A DNA stretch of 64,000 nucleotides from Marine Group I thaumarchaeote (GTDB lineage Archaea > Thermoproteota > Nitrososphaeria > Nitrososphaerales > Nitrosopumilaceae). The stretch lies in the NCBI GenBank assembly GCA_013390785.1, contig JACASW010000001.1, positions 62,001 through 126,000 on the forward strand, in the 5' to 3' direction. Below are positions 15,498-22,952 of the stretch, piece after piece (the stretch's first letter is position 1; each line of letters starts with the position of its first letter). The notes beneath the pieces were generated by a model that searched no databases, was not told the origin of the DNA, and saw only the letters and a program-made list of their open reading frames with translations. The translations under genes were made by a program, and so were the position numbers.

Positions 15498-16154
15498 ATG
15501 AGAACTGTTGGCCTATCTGTGCCTGATGTTGTTCGTGAGATAATTACCAGAAATAGGTCTATTCATGACTGTATGGCCATGGATGTCATTAACTATACAG
15601 CCCTGGCTGTCAAAATTCAGCCTGAGGTTGAAAGGCAGATTGGTAATCCAATTCATCTCAATACCATTGTTGTAGCAATTAAGCGATACGCAGATGCATT
15701 TGAAAAGGATGAGAACGTCATAGATGAGCCAGTACTGAAAGACGCAAGGCTTTCGATGACAGATAGAATAATGGGAATGCAATGGACAATGAAAGACATT
15801 CTTGATCAGGACATAGCCAGGATGTTGGCTGAAGCTGAAAAGGCACTTTCTAATTCAGAGTTTTTCAGGCTTGGTGATTCCTTTAGAATTTTAGCTGATG
15901 ACTCTGATGTCACCAGAAGAATATTCCAAAACTTTCCAAAAGAAAATTTGTACAGTTCCGGACTGGCAAAAATTAGAATTCAAGTACCGGAACAAAATAG
16001 AGCAGATGTTGTTTCCTATGTTACAGAGATTTTACATAGAAACGGCATAGACCTGGTTGATGCGTTGTTTAGCCGAGATGGCATTGTATTGATTTTGAAA
16101 GAAGACCAAGCTCCAATAGCTTACGAAAAACTTAGGTCGGAGATTCCGAGGTAG
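15498..16154 (+). CDS. Helical protein with C-terminal ACT-like domain, putative regulator
   Basis: 218 residues. The N-terminal part (1-60) resembles a small HTH-like helical domain (VPDVVREIITRNRSIHDCM). The C-terminal 65 residues (about LAKIRIQVPEQNRADVVSYV onward) have the beta-alpha-beta pattern of an ACT ligand-binding domain. A metabolite-responsive regulator is plausible. The next gene begins five bases after its stop, with GAGGT just before. Confidence 0.5.
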   Translation: MRTVGLSVPDVVREIITRNRSIHDCMAMDVINYTALAVKIQPEVERQIGNPIHLNTIVVAIKRYADAFEKDENVIDEPVLKDARLSMTDRIMGMQWTMKDILDQDIARMLAEAEKALSNSEFFRLGDSFRILADDSDVTRRIFQNFPKENLYSSGLAKIRIQVPEQNRADVVSYVTEILHRNGIDLVDALFSRDGIVLILKEDQAPIAYEKLRSEIPR

Positions 16155-16159
16155 TAAAA

Positions 16160-16384
16160 ATGGTTTGTAAAAATATCTGTGAAAATTACAGGGCGAAAAA
16201 ACCAGTCGGCGGTATGAGATATTTGGCTGGCCAAAAGCGTTGTAAAAGTTGTGATGTTTTCCTCAACTGGGAGGGCATCAGATGTCCATGCTGTTCAACG
16301 AAATTACGAGCTGGTCCAAGGCGTAGAAGCCTGAAGGAGCTTATGCTAGATACCCTCCAGGAAGTAATTCCAACAACTGCCTAA
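16160..16384 (+). CDS. Small zinc-ribbon protein
   Basis: 74 residues with cysteines arranged as CKSC (about 28-31) and CPCC (about 43-46), a likely zinc ribbon, followed by a basic RAGPRRRSLKELMLDTL helix that could contact nucleic acid. Translation is probably coupled to the ACT-domain gene: GAGGT at its end lies seven bases before this ATG. Function unknown. Confidence 0.6.
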   Translation: MVCKNICENYRAKKPVGGMRYLAGQKRCKSCDVFLNWEGIRCPCCSTKLRAGPRRRSLKELMLDTLQEVIPTTA

Positions 16385-16402
16385 AACTAGCTGTTTTTGG
16401 AC
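16380..16402 (+). repeat. Direct repeat left of the HNH gene, copy 1 (diverged)
   Basis: Reads as CCTAAAACTAG then CTGTTTTTGGAC; it matches the copies at 16422 and 17302 at most positions. It begins at the last codons of the zinc-ribbon gene. Confidence 0.5.
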
Positions 16403-16421
16403 AAAAAAGTGTCAAAAAAGC

Positions 16422-16445
16422 ACTAAAATTAGCTATTTTTTGTAC
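16422..16445 (+). repeat. Direct repeat left of the HNH gene, copy 2
   Basis: 24 bases, ACTAAAATTA then GCTATTTTTTGTAC. The last 14 bases are identical to those of the copy at 17302, on the other side of the HNH gene. The T-run could also serve as a transcription end for the upstream gene. Confidence 0.6.
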
Positions 16446-16473
16446 TAGTTTGTTTTCTTGTTTTTTTATTGTT

Positions 16474-17073
16474 TTAATTATGCCAACTGCTCCTCTTCTT
16501 GTATTCCTTAATCCAAACGGAAAATGATGATTTGCAGTTACCACAGTTTATGGTTGTGTTTGATGGTGCTGGATCTGCCCATTTACCACCACAGCTAGTG
16601 CAATACTTTACAACGTCTTCATACTTCTTGCCAGTACTTTTTTTGGGTTTTTTGCTATCCACCCTTATTACCTTCAAATTAGATTTACAATCTGCGCAGA
16701 GAAACTGCTGGCCTGCCATCATATATTCAGAATTGCTAATTATTTTTCTACCTTCTTCTGTCATTGGTTCGTTTTTCAAATCATAATCTTTCCAACGAGT
16801 CTTATGGTTGCATAATGGGCAACGCTTTACAAAATTGATGTCTTTCTCTTGCATGCTCCTTTGGACGTTCTGCTTTCTCGATTTCACATCATGACAATTT
16901 GCGCAAATTGCCTGTCCGTTTGCAACCCTGTTATCAGAATGGTCTCCATTGATATGATCATATTGTGGGCGAACCTTATTCTTTCCAAAGAACCTAACAC
17001 CACATATTTTACAATTTCCATCTTGGTTTTCTAAAATCTCCTCACATTGGGATTTACTGAAAGATTTACGCAT
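16474..17073 (-). CDS. HNH endonuclease with C-terminal zinc ribbons
   Basis: The 199-residue protein has an HNH/ββα-metal nuclease domain at about 10-75: CKICG, YDHINGDHSDN (the catalytic DH), and AICANCHDVK, with cysteine pairs holding zinc. The C-terminal half has further CxxC pairs (CPLCNH, CADC, CTSCGG, CGNC), probably two more zinc ribbons. It is bracketed by short direct repeats, which is suggestive of a selfish or mobile element, but no integrase or intron is seen. DNA target unknown. Confidence 0.8.
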   Translation of the reverse strand: MRKSFSKSQCEEILENQDGNCKICGVRFFGKNKVRPQYDHINGDHSDNRVANGQAICANCHDVKSRKQNVQRSMQEKDINFVKRCPLCNHKTRWKDYDLKNEPMTEEGRKIISNSEYMMAGQQFLCADCKSNLKVIRVDSKKPKKSTGKKYEDVVKYCTSCGGKWADPAPSNTTINCGNCKSSFSVWIKEYKKRSSWHN

Positions 17074-17121
17074 TATTAGAGGATCATCCGGTTTCTGATA
17101 AATCTGATCTAGGCACGCTTC

Positions 17122-17154
17122 GTAGTGTCAAGGTAATGTCAAGGTAGTGTCAAC
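17122..17154 (+). repeat. Three tandem 11-bp repeats upstream of the HNH gene
   Basis: Units GTAGTGTCAAG, GTAATGTCAAG and GTAGTGTCAAC are contiguous. They lie 48 bases upstream of the HNH start, where a regulator or the nuclease itself might bind. The stretch 17074-17343 otherwise holds no gene that I can support. Confidence 0.6.
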
Positions 17155-17301
17155 AATAGCAAAAATTCCTAAAACTGCAAAAAGCAGATATCGCACTCTA
17201 TATGAAATGTTTAGACTCAATTAAGTCTGTTCTAGGCATGAAATATACGTAAAATATATGTAAAAATATGACATTAATGACCAAAAAACACGTCAAAAAC
17301 T

Positions 17302-17325
17302 ACTAAAACAGGCTATTTTTTGTAC
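17302..17325 (+). repeat. Direct repeat right of the HNH gene, copy 3
   Basis: ACTAAAACAG then GCTATTTTTTGTAC, same orientation as the copies at 16380 and 16422. The surrounding 45 bases (17281-17325) also resemble 16401-16445 imperfectly. Confidence 0.6.
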
Positions 17326-17343
17326 CAAATCTAGGCGTAAAAC

Positions 17344-17610
17344 CTACCAAAAACCGAAATGTGCGGTCTTTACGTGGTGTTGAAGCTTTTCCCGCTCCAT
17401 CCAAGCGCTGTCCTTTAGAGGATCACACTGTGGACATTTCACCCGTGGCTTTGGTGTTGTTGTTTCCAGGGAAGATTCTTCTGGTTTTTCATGGACACAA
17501 TCATGGGGCCTTTCCATGTTAAGATCGAAAAGTCTCCACTGTCCGGTGTTTTCAAAGAAATTAGTGTCCCATGTGAAATGGCCGTCTAGGCCACATTTTT
17601 TACAAATCAT
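17344..17610 (-). CDS. Small zinc-finger protein
   Basis: 88 residues from the ATG at 17610, which is preceded by GGGGAG four bases away; an upstream TTG (17622) is less likely. An N-terminal CxxC (C3, C6) and a C-terminal CPQCDPLK with a HHVKTAH tail suggest two zinc sites, the second like a C2H2 finger. It follows the GGGP synthase gene closely on the same strand, so the two may be co-transcribed. Role unknown. Confidence 0.6.
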   Translation of the reverse strand: MICKKCGLDGHFTWDTNFFENTGQWRLFDLNMERPHDCVHEKPEESSLETTTPKPRVKCPQCDPLKDSAWMEREKLQHHVKTAHFGFW

Positions 17611-17628
17611 GATACTCCCCAAGGAAGT

Positions 17629-18393
17629 TTATTTTCCGATTGATTTGACCATTTCTGTGAATTTTTTTAGACCACCAGTTTGCTCTAACAACGTTCCTAC
17701 TACCAAGCCGTCTGCTCCGGCCTTGATCAGAGAGCTGGCTGTTTTCGCGGATCTGATGCCGCCGCCAACCATGATAAATCCGTCAAACACTGCGCGGACT
17801 GTTTGGACCATCTCTGGGGTGACGTTTTGCTTAGCTCCGGATCCCGCTTCAAGATATACGAATCTCATACCCATGTATTGGGCGGCCATTGCGTAAGCTG
17901 CGGCAATTTTTGGTTTGTCAAAAGGTATCCCTCTGGCATTTCCAAAGAACCAAGCTGATGTGCCTTCCCCGATTATCAGGTATGCTGTTGGGAGTGCCTC
18001 CAATTTCATCTTCCTTACCAGCGGTGCTCCAAGTGCTTGGGCCTGAGTAATGTAGTATGGGTTTTCCGAGTTCATCAGACAGCTAAACAAAATTGCGTGT
18101 GCTTTTGGAACGACCCCTGTAATGTTTCCGGGAAATAATACAATGTCAAGTTTGGTCCTTCTTCTCAAAATCCTAACAGCCCTATCCATCCCCATTTGAT
18201 CAGTGGCTGAAGAGCCCCCAACCAGAATTACAGGGTAGAAATCCTTCATCTCTCTAGTTGCGCTGAAGAGCTCCTTTGCTGTCTTTTCTACGCTTGCTGT
18301 AGAGCTAAAGTTTTCAGAGTCAACTAGCAAAAATATTGCCGTTTTACCCCCCTTTTTACACTTTTTTAGCCTAGTTTCGACCTTATTCCTCAT
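17629..18393 (-). CDS. Geranylgeranylglyceryl phosphate synthase
   Basis: Makes the first ether bond of archaeal membrane lipids by joining sn-glycerol-1-phosphate and geranylgeranyl diphosphate. The 254-residue TIM barrel shows the expected motifs: FLLVDSENFS near the start, YLEAGSGAKQNV, VGGGIRSAKTASSLIKAGAD (phosphate-binding loop) and VVGTLLEQTGG. A hallmark archaeal enzyme. Confidence 0.92.
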   Translation of the reverse strand: MRNKVETRLKKCKKGGKTAIFLLVDSENFSSTASVEKTAKELFSATREMKDFYPVILVGGSSATDQMGMDRAVRILRRRTKLDIVLFPGNITGVVPKAHAILFSCLMNSENPYYITQAQALGAPLVRKMKLEALPTAYLIIGEGTSAWFFGNARGIPFDKPKIAAAYAMAAQYMGMRFVYLEAGSGAKQNVTPEMVQTVRAVFDGFIMVGGGIRSAKTASSLIKAGADGLVVGTLLEQTGGLKKFTEMVKSIGK

Positions 18394-18437
18394 ACTTTGG
18401 TACGATCGAGACGTCGCATTAAAACTTAATTGAAAGA

Positions 18438-18459
18438 AGCTATACTGTTTTGTATAGCT
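18438..18459. promoter_or_regulatory. Perfect inverted repeat ending directly before a start codon
   Basis: AGCTATAC (18438-18445), six spacer bases, then GTATAGCT (18452-18459); the ATG starts at 18460. A TTAAAACTTA TATA-like box lies about 35 bases upstream of the ATG, so the palindrome covers the expected transcription start. It looks like an operator, possibly for the encoded protein; a small mRNA 5' hairpin is the alternative. Confidence 0.6.
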
Positions 18460-18819
18460 ATGAGCGAACCCGAAATGTCTAATTTTAACACAATTATTAA
18501 GGAAATTATCAAAAAATCATTGTTTACAGAGCGACAAATTGAAATTATTTTAAAACAGAAGAAAATGCTTGACGTAGAGTTTGGTGTGTCTAAGGGTGCC
18601 TACTACAGGCAGCTGGCCCAGTCACGAAGTAAGATTGAGAGCGTATACTACACGCTAATCCTCCTGCAGGCGCTGGATGTGATACTTACGAACAGCGATG
18701 TGATATCTAGGCTCGCTGAACAGGTTAATGTGATGAAAGATGGTAGTTTTACGCCTGAAAACGAAGACCAGATAATTGATGTTATACAGAAGACTGTGAA
18801 GCAGTTGGTTGATGTGTGA
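18460..18819 (+). CDS. Predicted HTH-like regulator under a palindromic operator
   Basis: 119 residues from ATG 18460 (a TTG at 18430 also opens the frame but lies upstream of the palindrome). FTERQIEIILKQKK followed by FGVSKGAYYRQLAQSRSKI resembles a sigma-region-4 or LuxR-like helix-turn-helix. The C-terminal half is helical (LILLQALDVILTN), possibly for dimerisation. Conserved thaumarchaeal regulators look like this; ligand and targets are unknown. Confidence 0.6.
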   Translation: MSEPEMSNFNTIIKEIIKKSLFTERQIEIILKQKKMLDVEFGVSKGAYYRQLAQSRSKIESVYYTLILLQALDVILTNSDVISRLAEQVNVMKDGSFTPENEDQIIDVIQKTVKQLVDV

Positions 18820-18931
18820 TTTTGTTTGTGAGTTTCTTTAACGAAACTGTGATGTTATGATTTTTTGTTCGTATAATTGTGAATAATTATTGTCCCGTTA
18901 TGATATATCATTTTATGGTTAATTTGTTGTG

Positions 18932-19504
18932 ATGTTAGTAGATATCCCCGATGCAGGCATCATATTGGTTTCTGTGTTGGCATTTTTGTGCGGTCTTGTC
19001 ACGTTGTACTTGTACACAAAGATACGATCGCCTGGCAGCGCAGTAAGGGTTGCCCCAACAAACTTGGACCGTATAGACTACTATGAAAGAGAATTAATCG
19101 ACATGAAAATACGCCTAGACAGTATGGACTTGGATGGTAAAAGCTTCACTAGCCCCGATTTGCCTAAGAAAAGAGTAAAGTCGTTTGAGGAGCCTGAGAT
19201 GGAGAAACAAGAATTTGTAGTTTCAAAACCTGCCACGGCTCCACGAGTTCCGAACATGAGCTTCGAAGATTCGCTTGTTCATGTATTGAAATTAATCACA
19301 AACAGACCAATGACATCACGTGATATTGAAGTGACATTAGGAAAATCACGTGAGCATGTTTCACGGTTTATGAAAAAATTGTTTGAGGATGGTTTTGTTA
19401 GTAGAGACAATTCCGTCAGGCCTTATAGATACACAATTACTGAGAAGGGCAGAGCGCGAGTTGGTTCTGATGAAGGCGGTATTGTTTACGCCGTTTCACA
19501 ATAA
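18932..19504 (+). CDS. Membrane-anchored winged-helix protein
   Basis: 190 residues. One N-terminal transmembrane helix (about 8-28), a coiled, charged linker (about 40-100), and a C-terminal winged helix (about 105-175) reading SFEDSLVHVLKLI, MTSRDIEVTLGKSREHVSRFMKKL and a wing with YRYTITEKGR. The topology suggests a DNA-binding domain tethered to the membrane inner face. GTG 18929 and ATG 18932 are both possible starts. Confidence 0.7.
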   Translation: MLVDIPDAGIILVSVLAFLCGLVTLYLYTKIRSPGSAVRVAPTNLDRIDYYERELIDMKIRLDSMDLDGKSFTSPDLPKKRVKSFEEPEMEKQEFVVSKPATAPRVPNMSFEDSLVHVLKLITNRPMTSRDIEVTLGKSREHVSRFMKKLFEDGFVSRDNSVRPYRYTITEKGRARVGSDEGGIVYAVSQ

Positions 19505-19507
19505 TGC

Positions 19508-19891
19508 CTAAGGATGTTTTTGTGCTATACGAATGATTTGGTAAGACCATTCCCTTCCTACACGCTTGCGCTCAATCCTATTGCGTGAGGCAAATCTTGC
19601 TAGGTAGGTAGAAACTATACTTAGTTTGATAGGCTCGTTATACTCATCCTCATACTTCTCAAGCACGCCTGAAGAGGTGAACTTGCCTGCGGGAAAGTGG
19701 TTCTCTACAACATTCCAGATTTTGCCTCCTATAGAATCCAAGTCTGGTGCCTGTTCTTCCTCTATATTCATCAAATCCATTAATTCAAAGAGTTTTAGGA
19801 CTTTGTCCTTTGTGACGTTGCCCTCTATGTCAAACTTGAATTTGGCACCGTCAGTGTCCTCTAAGTTTATTCGTATCCGCTTCTGTTTCAT
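19508..19891 (-). CDS. Conserved-looking protein next to the candidate origin, possible DNA-binding
   Basis: 127 residues. The N-terminal strand-rich part (RIRINLEDTDGAKFKFDIEG) precedes an acidic helix, and a C-terminal winged-helix-like segment (about 70-120) holds FTSSGVLEKYEDEY, SIVSTYLARFASRNRIERKRVGREW. It transcribes away from the origin region. Not a named family that I recognise. Confidence 0.5.
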   Translation of the reverse strand: MKQKRIRINLEDTDGAKFKFDIEGNVTKDKVLKLFELMDLMNIEEEQAPDLDSIGGKIWNVVENHFPAGKFTSSGVLEKYEDEYNEPIKLSIVSTYLARFASRNRIERKRVGREWSYQIIRIAQKHP

Positions 19892-19914
19892 ATCGAGATC
19901 TATGAGGATCTTAT

Positions 19915-20175
19915 GTTAACACTTCAATGGATCCTACAAGTTTTGTTAACAAATGAATTTGTTAAGATTGACTGCCTGGCCCACGCCTGTATGTTTTTAG
20001 TTGTTAACACTACCTGGACTGGAAACGGGGGGGTATTGTTAATTTTCGTGGGTGGAGTGGAAATTAAGGGGTGTTTTTGGGTTGTTAACATCTGTTAAGG
20101 CTCTTCTTAACACCTAAAATGCTAAAAGGGGTGTGTTTTAGGCTTATTTTATAGAAATATAGTATATTATTAACA
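19915..20175. other. Candidate chromosomal replication origin (oriC)
   Basis: A 400-base gene-poor stretch next to orc1/cdc6. It holds repeated GTTAAC or one-base variants at 19915, 19945, 19961, 20003, 20038, 20084, 20094 and 20106, the last two forming a perfect inverted repeat TGTTAAG-N6-CTTAACA. A seven-G tract lies at 20027-20033, like the G-string of archaeal origin recognition boxes. An AT-rich run with AAAAAAATTTTTT near 20225-20238 could be the unwinding element. Confidence 0.7.
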
Positions 20176-20422
20176 AAACCTTCTATTATGAACCCACACA
20201 CCTTTGTTTCTAGTCTTTTGTTTTAAAAAAATTTTTTATGACATATACAAACTAACAAGAAAAAGAATAACAACACACACTTTCCAAAAGAATAGATAAG
20301 AAATAATGGTGTGTGTCACCGATCAGGCCCGATCAGAGCACGTCAACCAGAACGATCAATCTTGTAAAAATCCACTACTGGATCCATTCAAGTGTGAAAT
20401 TACAATAAAAAATGATCTCAAA

Positions 20423-21658
20423 ATGAGTATAACAACTTTAGATCCAGTGGAACGTTTACTTGACAACGCAGAACAAGGCAACTCAATAATCAAAAACCCA
20501 AACGTGTTACGGCACGACTACATTCCTGAACGAATTTTACATAGAGATAAACAACAAGAGTTGGTAACACAATCCTTAATTCCATTATACAAAAAATCAA
20601 TACCACCAAACCTGTTGGTGTACGGCAAACCCGGTACAGGCAAAACACTTGTTGTAAAAAAAGTATTGAACCAAATTCAAAACAGAGTTGACAAAAACTC
20701 ATACCAAATTAAAATCGCAACCACAAATGCAAAGGATCAATCAAACCTTTACAATGTGTTGGTTGACTTGGGCAGGCAATTAGGACTTAAATCAAAAAAG
20801 ACACCGGACGACAAACTTTGGTTACCAAGCACAGGATTGTCAATCAGTGAAGTCTTTAATCGTATTCTTTACGTTATTGAAAAAAACAAAATAAACACGG
20901 TTTTTGTAATTGATGAAATAGATCATCTTGCCAAACTTGTTGATAAGACAGGGAAAGACATACTTTACTCAATTACAAGGGCAAACCTCAAACTAAAAAA
21001 TGGCTCACTATCTCTAATTGGAATTTCCAACGACGTTAGGTTCAAGGAGGGACTAGACCCAAGAGTCATTAGCACGTTAAGCGAAGAGGAACTCGTATTT
21101 CCTGCTTATGAAACAAACGAAATAAAAGAAATTTTAGAAGACAGAATACCACTAGCATTTGAAGAAAACTCTGTTACAAGCGGCGCTTTGAACCTATGTG
21201 CATCTATGGCATGTAGAGAACATGGCGACGCCAGGAGAGCAATAAAACTACTAGATGTAGCAGCAAAAACCGCCGAGTTAAAACAGGACAAGACTATAAC
21301 AGACGAACACATACGTTTGGCATCTCAAAGAGTTGAGGTAGACAAAGAATCCCAACAACTCAACGCTTTTTCACTTCATGAAAAACTACTTGTGATTACC
21401 ATAATGAAATCTCCCAACATCTCAACTGGAGATGTATATTCTGGTTACAAATCACTCTGTAAACAAACTCATCAAAACACACTCACACAAAGGAGGATTA
21501 CTCAGATGCTTAATGAGATAGAATTATCTGGACTCATTACAGGTAAAATGATACACCAAGGAATTCATGGAAATACGAAGAAATTCAATCTAACAATCAT
21601 GCCAGATTTGGTAAAAAACACTCTCAAACCTGACGAAATATTCGTAGATATTCTGTAA
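20423..21658 (+). CDS. cdc6: Orc1/Cdc6 replication initiator
   Basis: Origin-binding AAA+ ATPase. Walker A GKPGTGKT at residues 68-75 (from ATG 20423), Walker B FVIDEIDHL, sensor-1 SLIGISND, and sensor-2/arginine region GDARRAIKLL. The C-terminal winged helix binds the origin. The frame opens earlier (ATG 20306), but that 39-residue extension is polar and less typical. It sits directly beside the candidate origin. Confidence 0.93.
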   Translation: MSITTLDPVERLLDNAEQGNSIIKNPNVLRHDYIPERILHRDKQQELVTQSLIPLYKKSIPPNLLVYGKPGTGKTLVVKKVLNQIQNRVDKNSYQIKIATTNAKDQSNLYNVLVDLGRQLGLKSKKTPDDKLWLPSTGLSISEVFNRILYVIEKNKINTVFVIDEIDHLAKLVDKTGKDILYSITRANLKLKNGSLSLIGISNDVRFKEGLDPRVISTLSEEELVFPAYETNEIKEILEDRIPLAFEENSVTSGALNLCASMACREHGDARRAIKLLDVAAKTAELKQDKTITDEHIRLASQRVEVDKESQQLNAFSLHEKLLVITIMKSPNISTGDVYSGYKSLCKQTHQNTLTQRRITQMLNEIELSGLITGKMIHQGIHGNTKKFNLTIMPDLVKNTLKPDEIFVDIL

Positions 21659-21696
21659 ACCTATATCATAAAATATACCTAATTCTGAATTGAAAT

Positions 21697-21828
21697 ATGA
21701 AATGTATATCATGTGGAATAGGATTCTTTTCACCTGACGGTTCAGACAAATGTTCTAAATGTAGACCATCAGAGACTCACGACTCTCATGGAGATGAACA
21801 CTCGTGTGGTTGTGGACATAGTCACTAA
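21697..21828 (+). CDS. 43-residue Cys/His-rich zinc microprotein
   Basis: ATG 21697 to TAA 21826. Residues: CxxC at 3-6, CxxC at 19-22 (a zinc ribbon spacing), then a tail dense in His and Cys (H28, H31, H35, C37, C39, H41, H43). The tail resembles metal-storage or metal-delivery tails such as those of nickel or copper chaperones. It lies between cdc6 and the convergent HEPN-like gene, 2 bases from the latter's stop. Confidence 0.6.
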   Translation: MKCISCGIGFFSPDGSDKCSKCRPSETHDSHGDEHSCGCGHSH

Positions 21829-21830
21829 CT

Positions 21831-22247
21831 CTATTTTCTTAACATTTTTTCTAAAACTGAAAACGTCCTTATCACACAAACTCGATATTTTGCATATTTG
21901 CCGCCAGGTTTAGGCGTGGATCCAAGATAATGTAACTCTCGAACGTAGTTTGTGATTCTTTGCTCATTTGGTTTCAGTTTATGCGCATACCTATTCCTGA
22001 TTCTGGCTAGCAACTCGACATTTTTCTTCACATTTCCCTTGATCAGACCAGACTCTGTCAATATATCCATTTTTAGATTTAATGTAAACAGCGTACTATC
22101 GATTGACTTTGAAGGGATGCTGAATTTTTTCTCCAGTATACGGTCAATTGTATTTTCAATGTACATATGCCCAACTATGAACAAATCACGCTCATTGGCT
22201 GTCTCTAGAATCTTTTTCAGAGTTGCATTAGACAGCGGCTTTTGCAT
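21831..22247 (-). CDS. HEPN-like / MltR-type helical protein
   Basis: 138 residues, almost all helical. It carries RIRNRYAHKL with R84-x4-H89, the HEPN ribonuclease signature, and an upstream helix RDLFIVGHMYIENTIDRIL as in MltR/DUF4145-like relatives. HEPN proteins often cleave RNA in toxin or defence systems, but no nucleotidyltransferase antitoxin is adjacent here. It directly follows cbiE on the same strand, 2 bases apart. Confidence 0.6.
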   Translation of the reverse strand: MQKPLSNATLKKILETANERDLFIVGHMYIENTIDRILEKKFSIPSKSIDSTLFTLNLKMDILTESGLIKGNVKKNVELLARIRNRYAHKLKPNEQRITNYVRELHYLGSTPKPGGKYAKYRVCVIRTFSVLEKMLRK

Positions 22248-22249
22248 AA

Positions 22250-22951
22250 CTATTCAAAATTGATGTATGATTCAAGTGTTACCTGATCGAAAACCATCAC
22301 AGAAAGATCTGAAAACTCTTTTCCTTCTAACTGCTCAACCATACCCTCAAAGCCAGTCTCATCTTCGGTTGTCAACGCTTCAAAAACATGCACTTTCATC
22401 TTGGACGTTTCAAACCCACTTTGTTTTAGATATTTTGCAATCTCAGATGGCATGAAGTGTTTTTTAGGATCTTTTGGCCACGGCCTTGGAACCAATATAA
22501 CATTAAAACCATCAATTATTGCTTTTTGAAGTTCTAATTTCTTCTCTTCAATCGATGTGGATACGTGCATTGTAATAACCTTAGATTTGTCTATCGGCAC
22601 TTTTGCTTTTGAAGATGCAACCTGAATGGAACTAATTCCAGGAATTATTTCAACATCTCCAAAAATCTCAATCAATCTATCTACAACTTCAGACTCGGAA
22701 AAATTAACATCGCCTGTAAAAGGCACAACCAAAACTTTTTCGCCCAAATCTTTTTTGATTTGTTGGTATGTTTTTTCTTGGTCCTCCATTGTGATCGTAT
22801 GGACTTTTTTATCCCGAACTAGATTAGAGATAGTCTCAAGCGTATATTCATAACCAACAATAATATCTGCATCAACAATTATTTTTTTTACGATTTCTGT
22901 GACACAATCATGAGATCCTGGACCAACCCCAACGGCAAAAACTTTGCCCAT
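22250..22951 (-). CDS. cbiE: Cobalt-precorrin-7 C5-methyltransferase (CbiE)
   Basis: SAM-dependent methyltransferase of corrin synthesis. The 233-residue protein has the tetrapyrrole-methylase core: VFAVGVGPGSHDCVTE, VVPFTGDVNFSES and IPGISSIQVASSKA, with a C-terminal FEALTTEDETGFEG. It matches the CbiE half without the CbiT decarboxylase domain. Together with cobJ it supports cobalamin synthesis. The HEPN-like gene follows in the same transcription direction. Confidence 0.85.
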   Translation of the reverse strand: MGKVFAVGVGPGSHDCVTEIVKKIIVDADIIVGYEYTLETISNLVRDKKVHTITMEDQEKTYQQIKKDLGEKVLVVPFTGDVNFSESEVVDRLIEIFGDVEIIPGISSIQVASSKAKVPIDKSKVITMHVSTSIEEKKLELQKAIIDGFNVILVPRPWPKDPKKHFMPSEIAKYLKQSGFETSKMKVHVFEALTTEDETGFEGMVEQLEGKEFSDLSVMVFDQVTLESYINFE

Positions 22952-22952
22952 T

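Noticed and set aside
17122-17154. CRISPR-like array
   Set aside because: Three contiguous 11-bp units have no spacers; no cas gene is nearby.
16380-17325. Complete insertion sequence or group I intron
   Set aside because: No transposase, no terminal inverted repeats, no target-site duplication that I could confirm, and no interrupted flanking gene.
20306-20422. 39-residue N-terminal extension of Orc1/Cdc6
   Set aside because: Polar and without resemblance to the family start; ATG 20423 gives the typical N-terminus. Not excluded.
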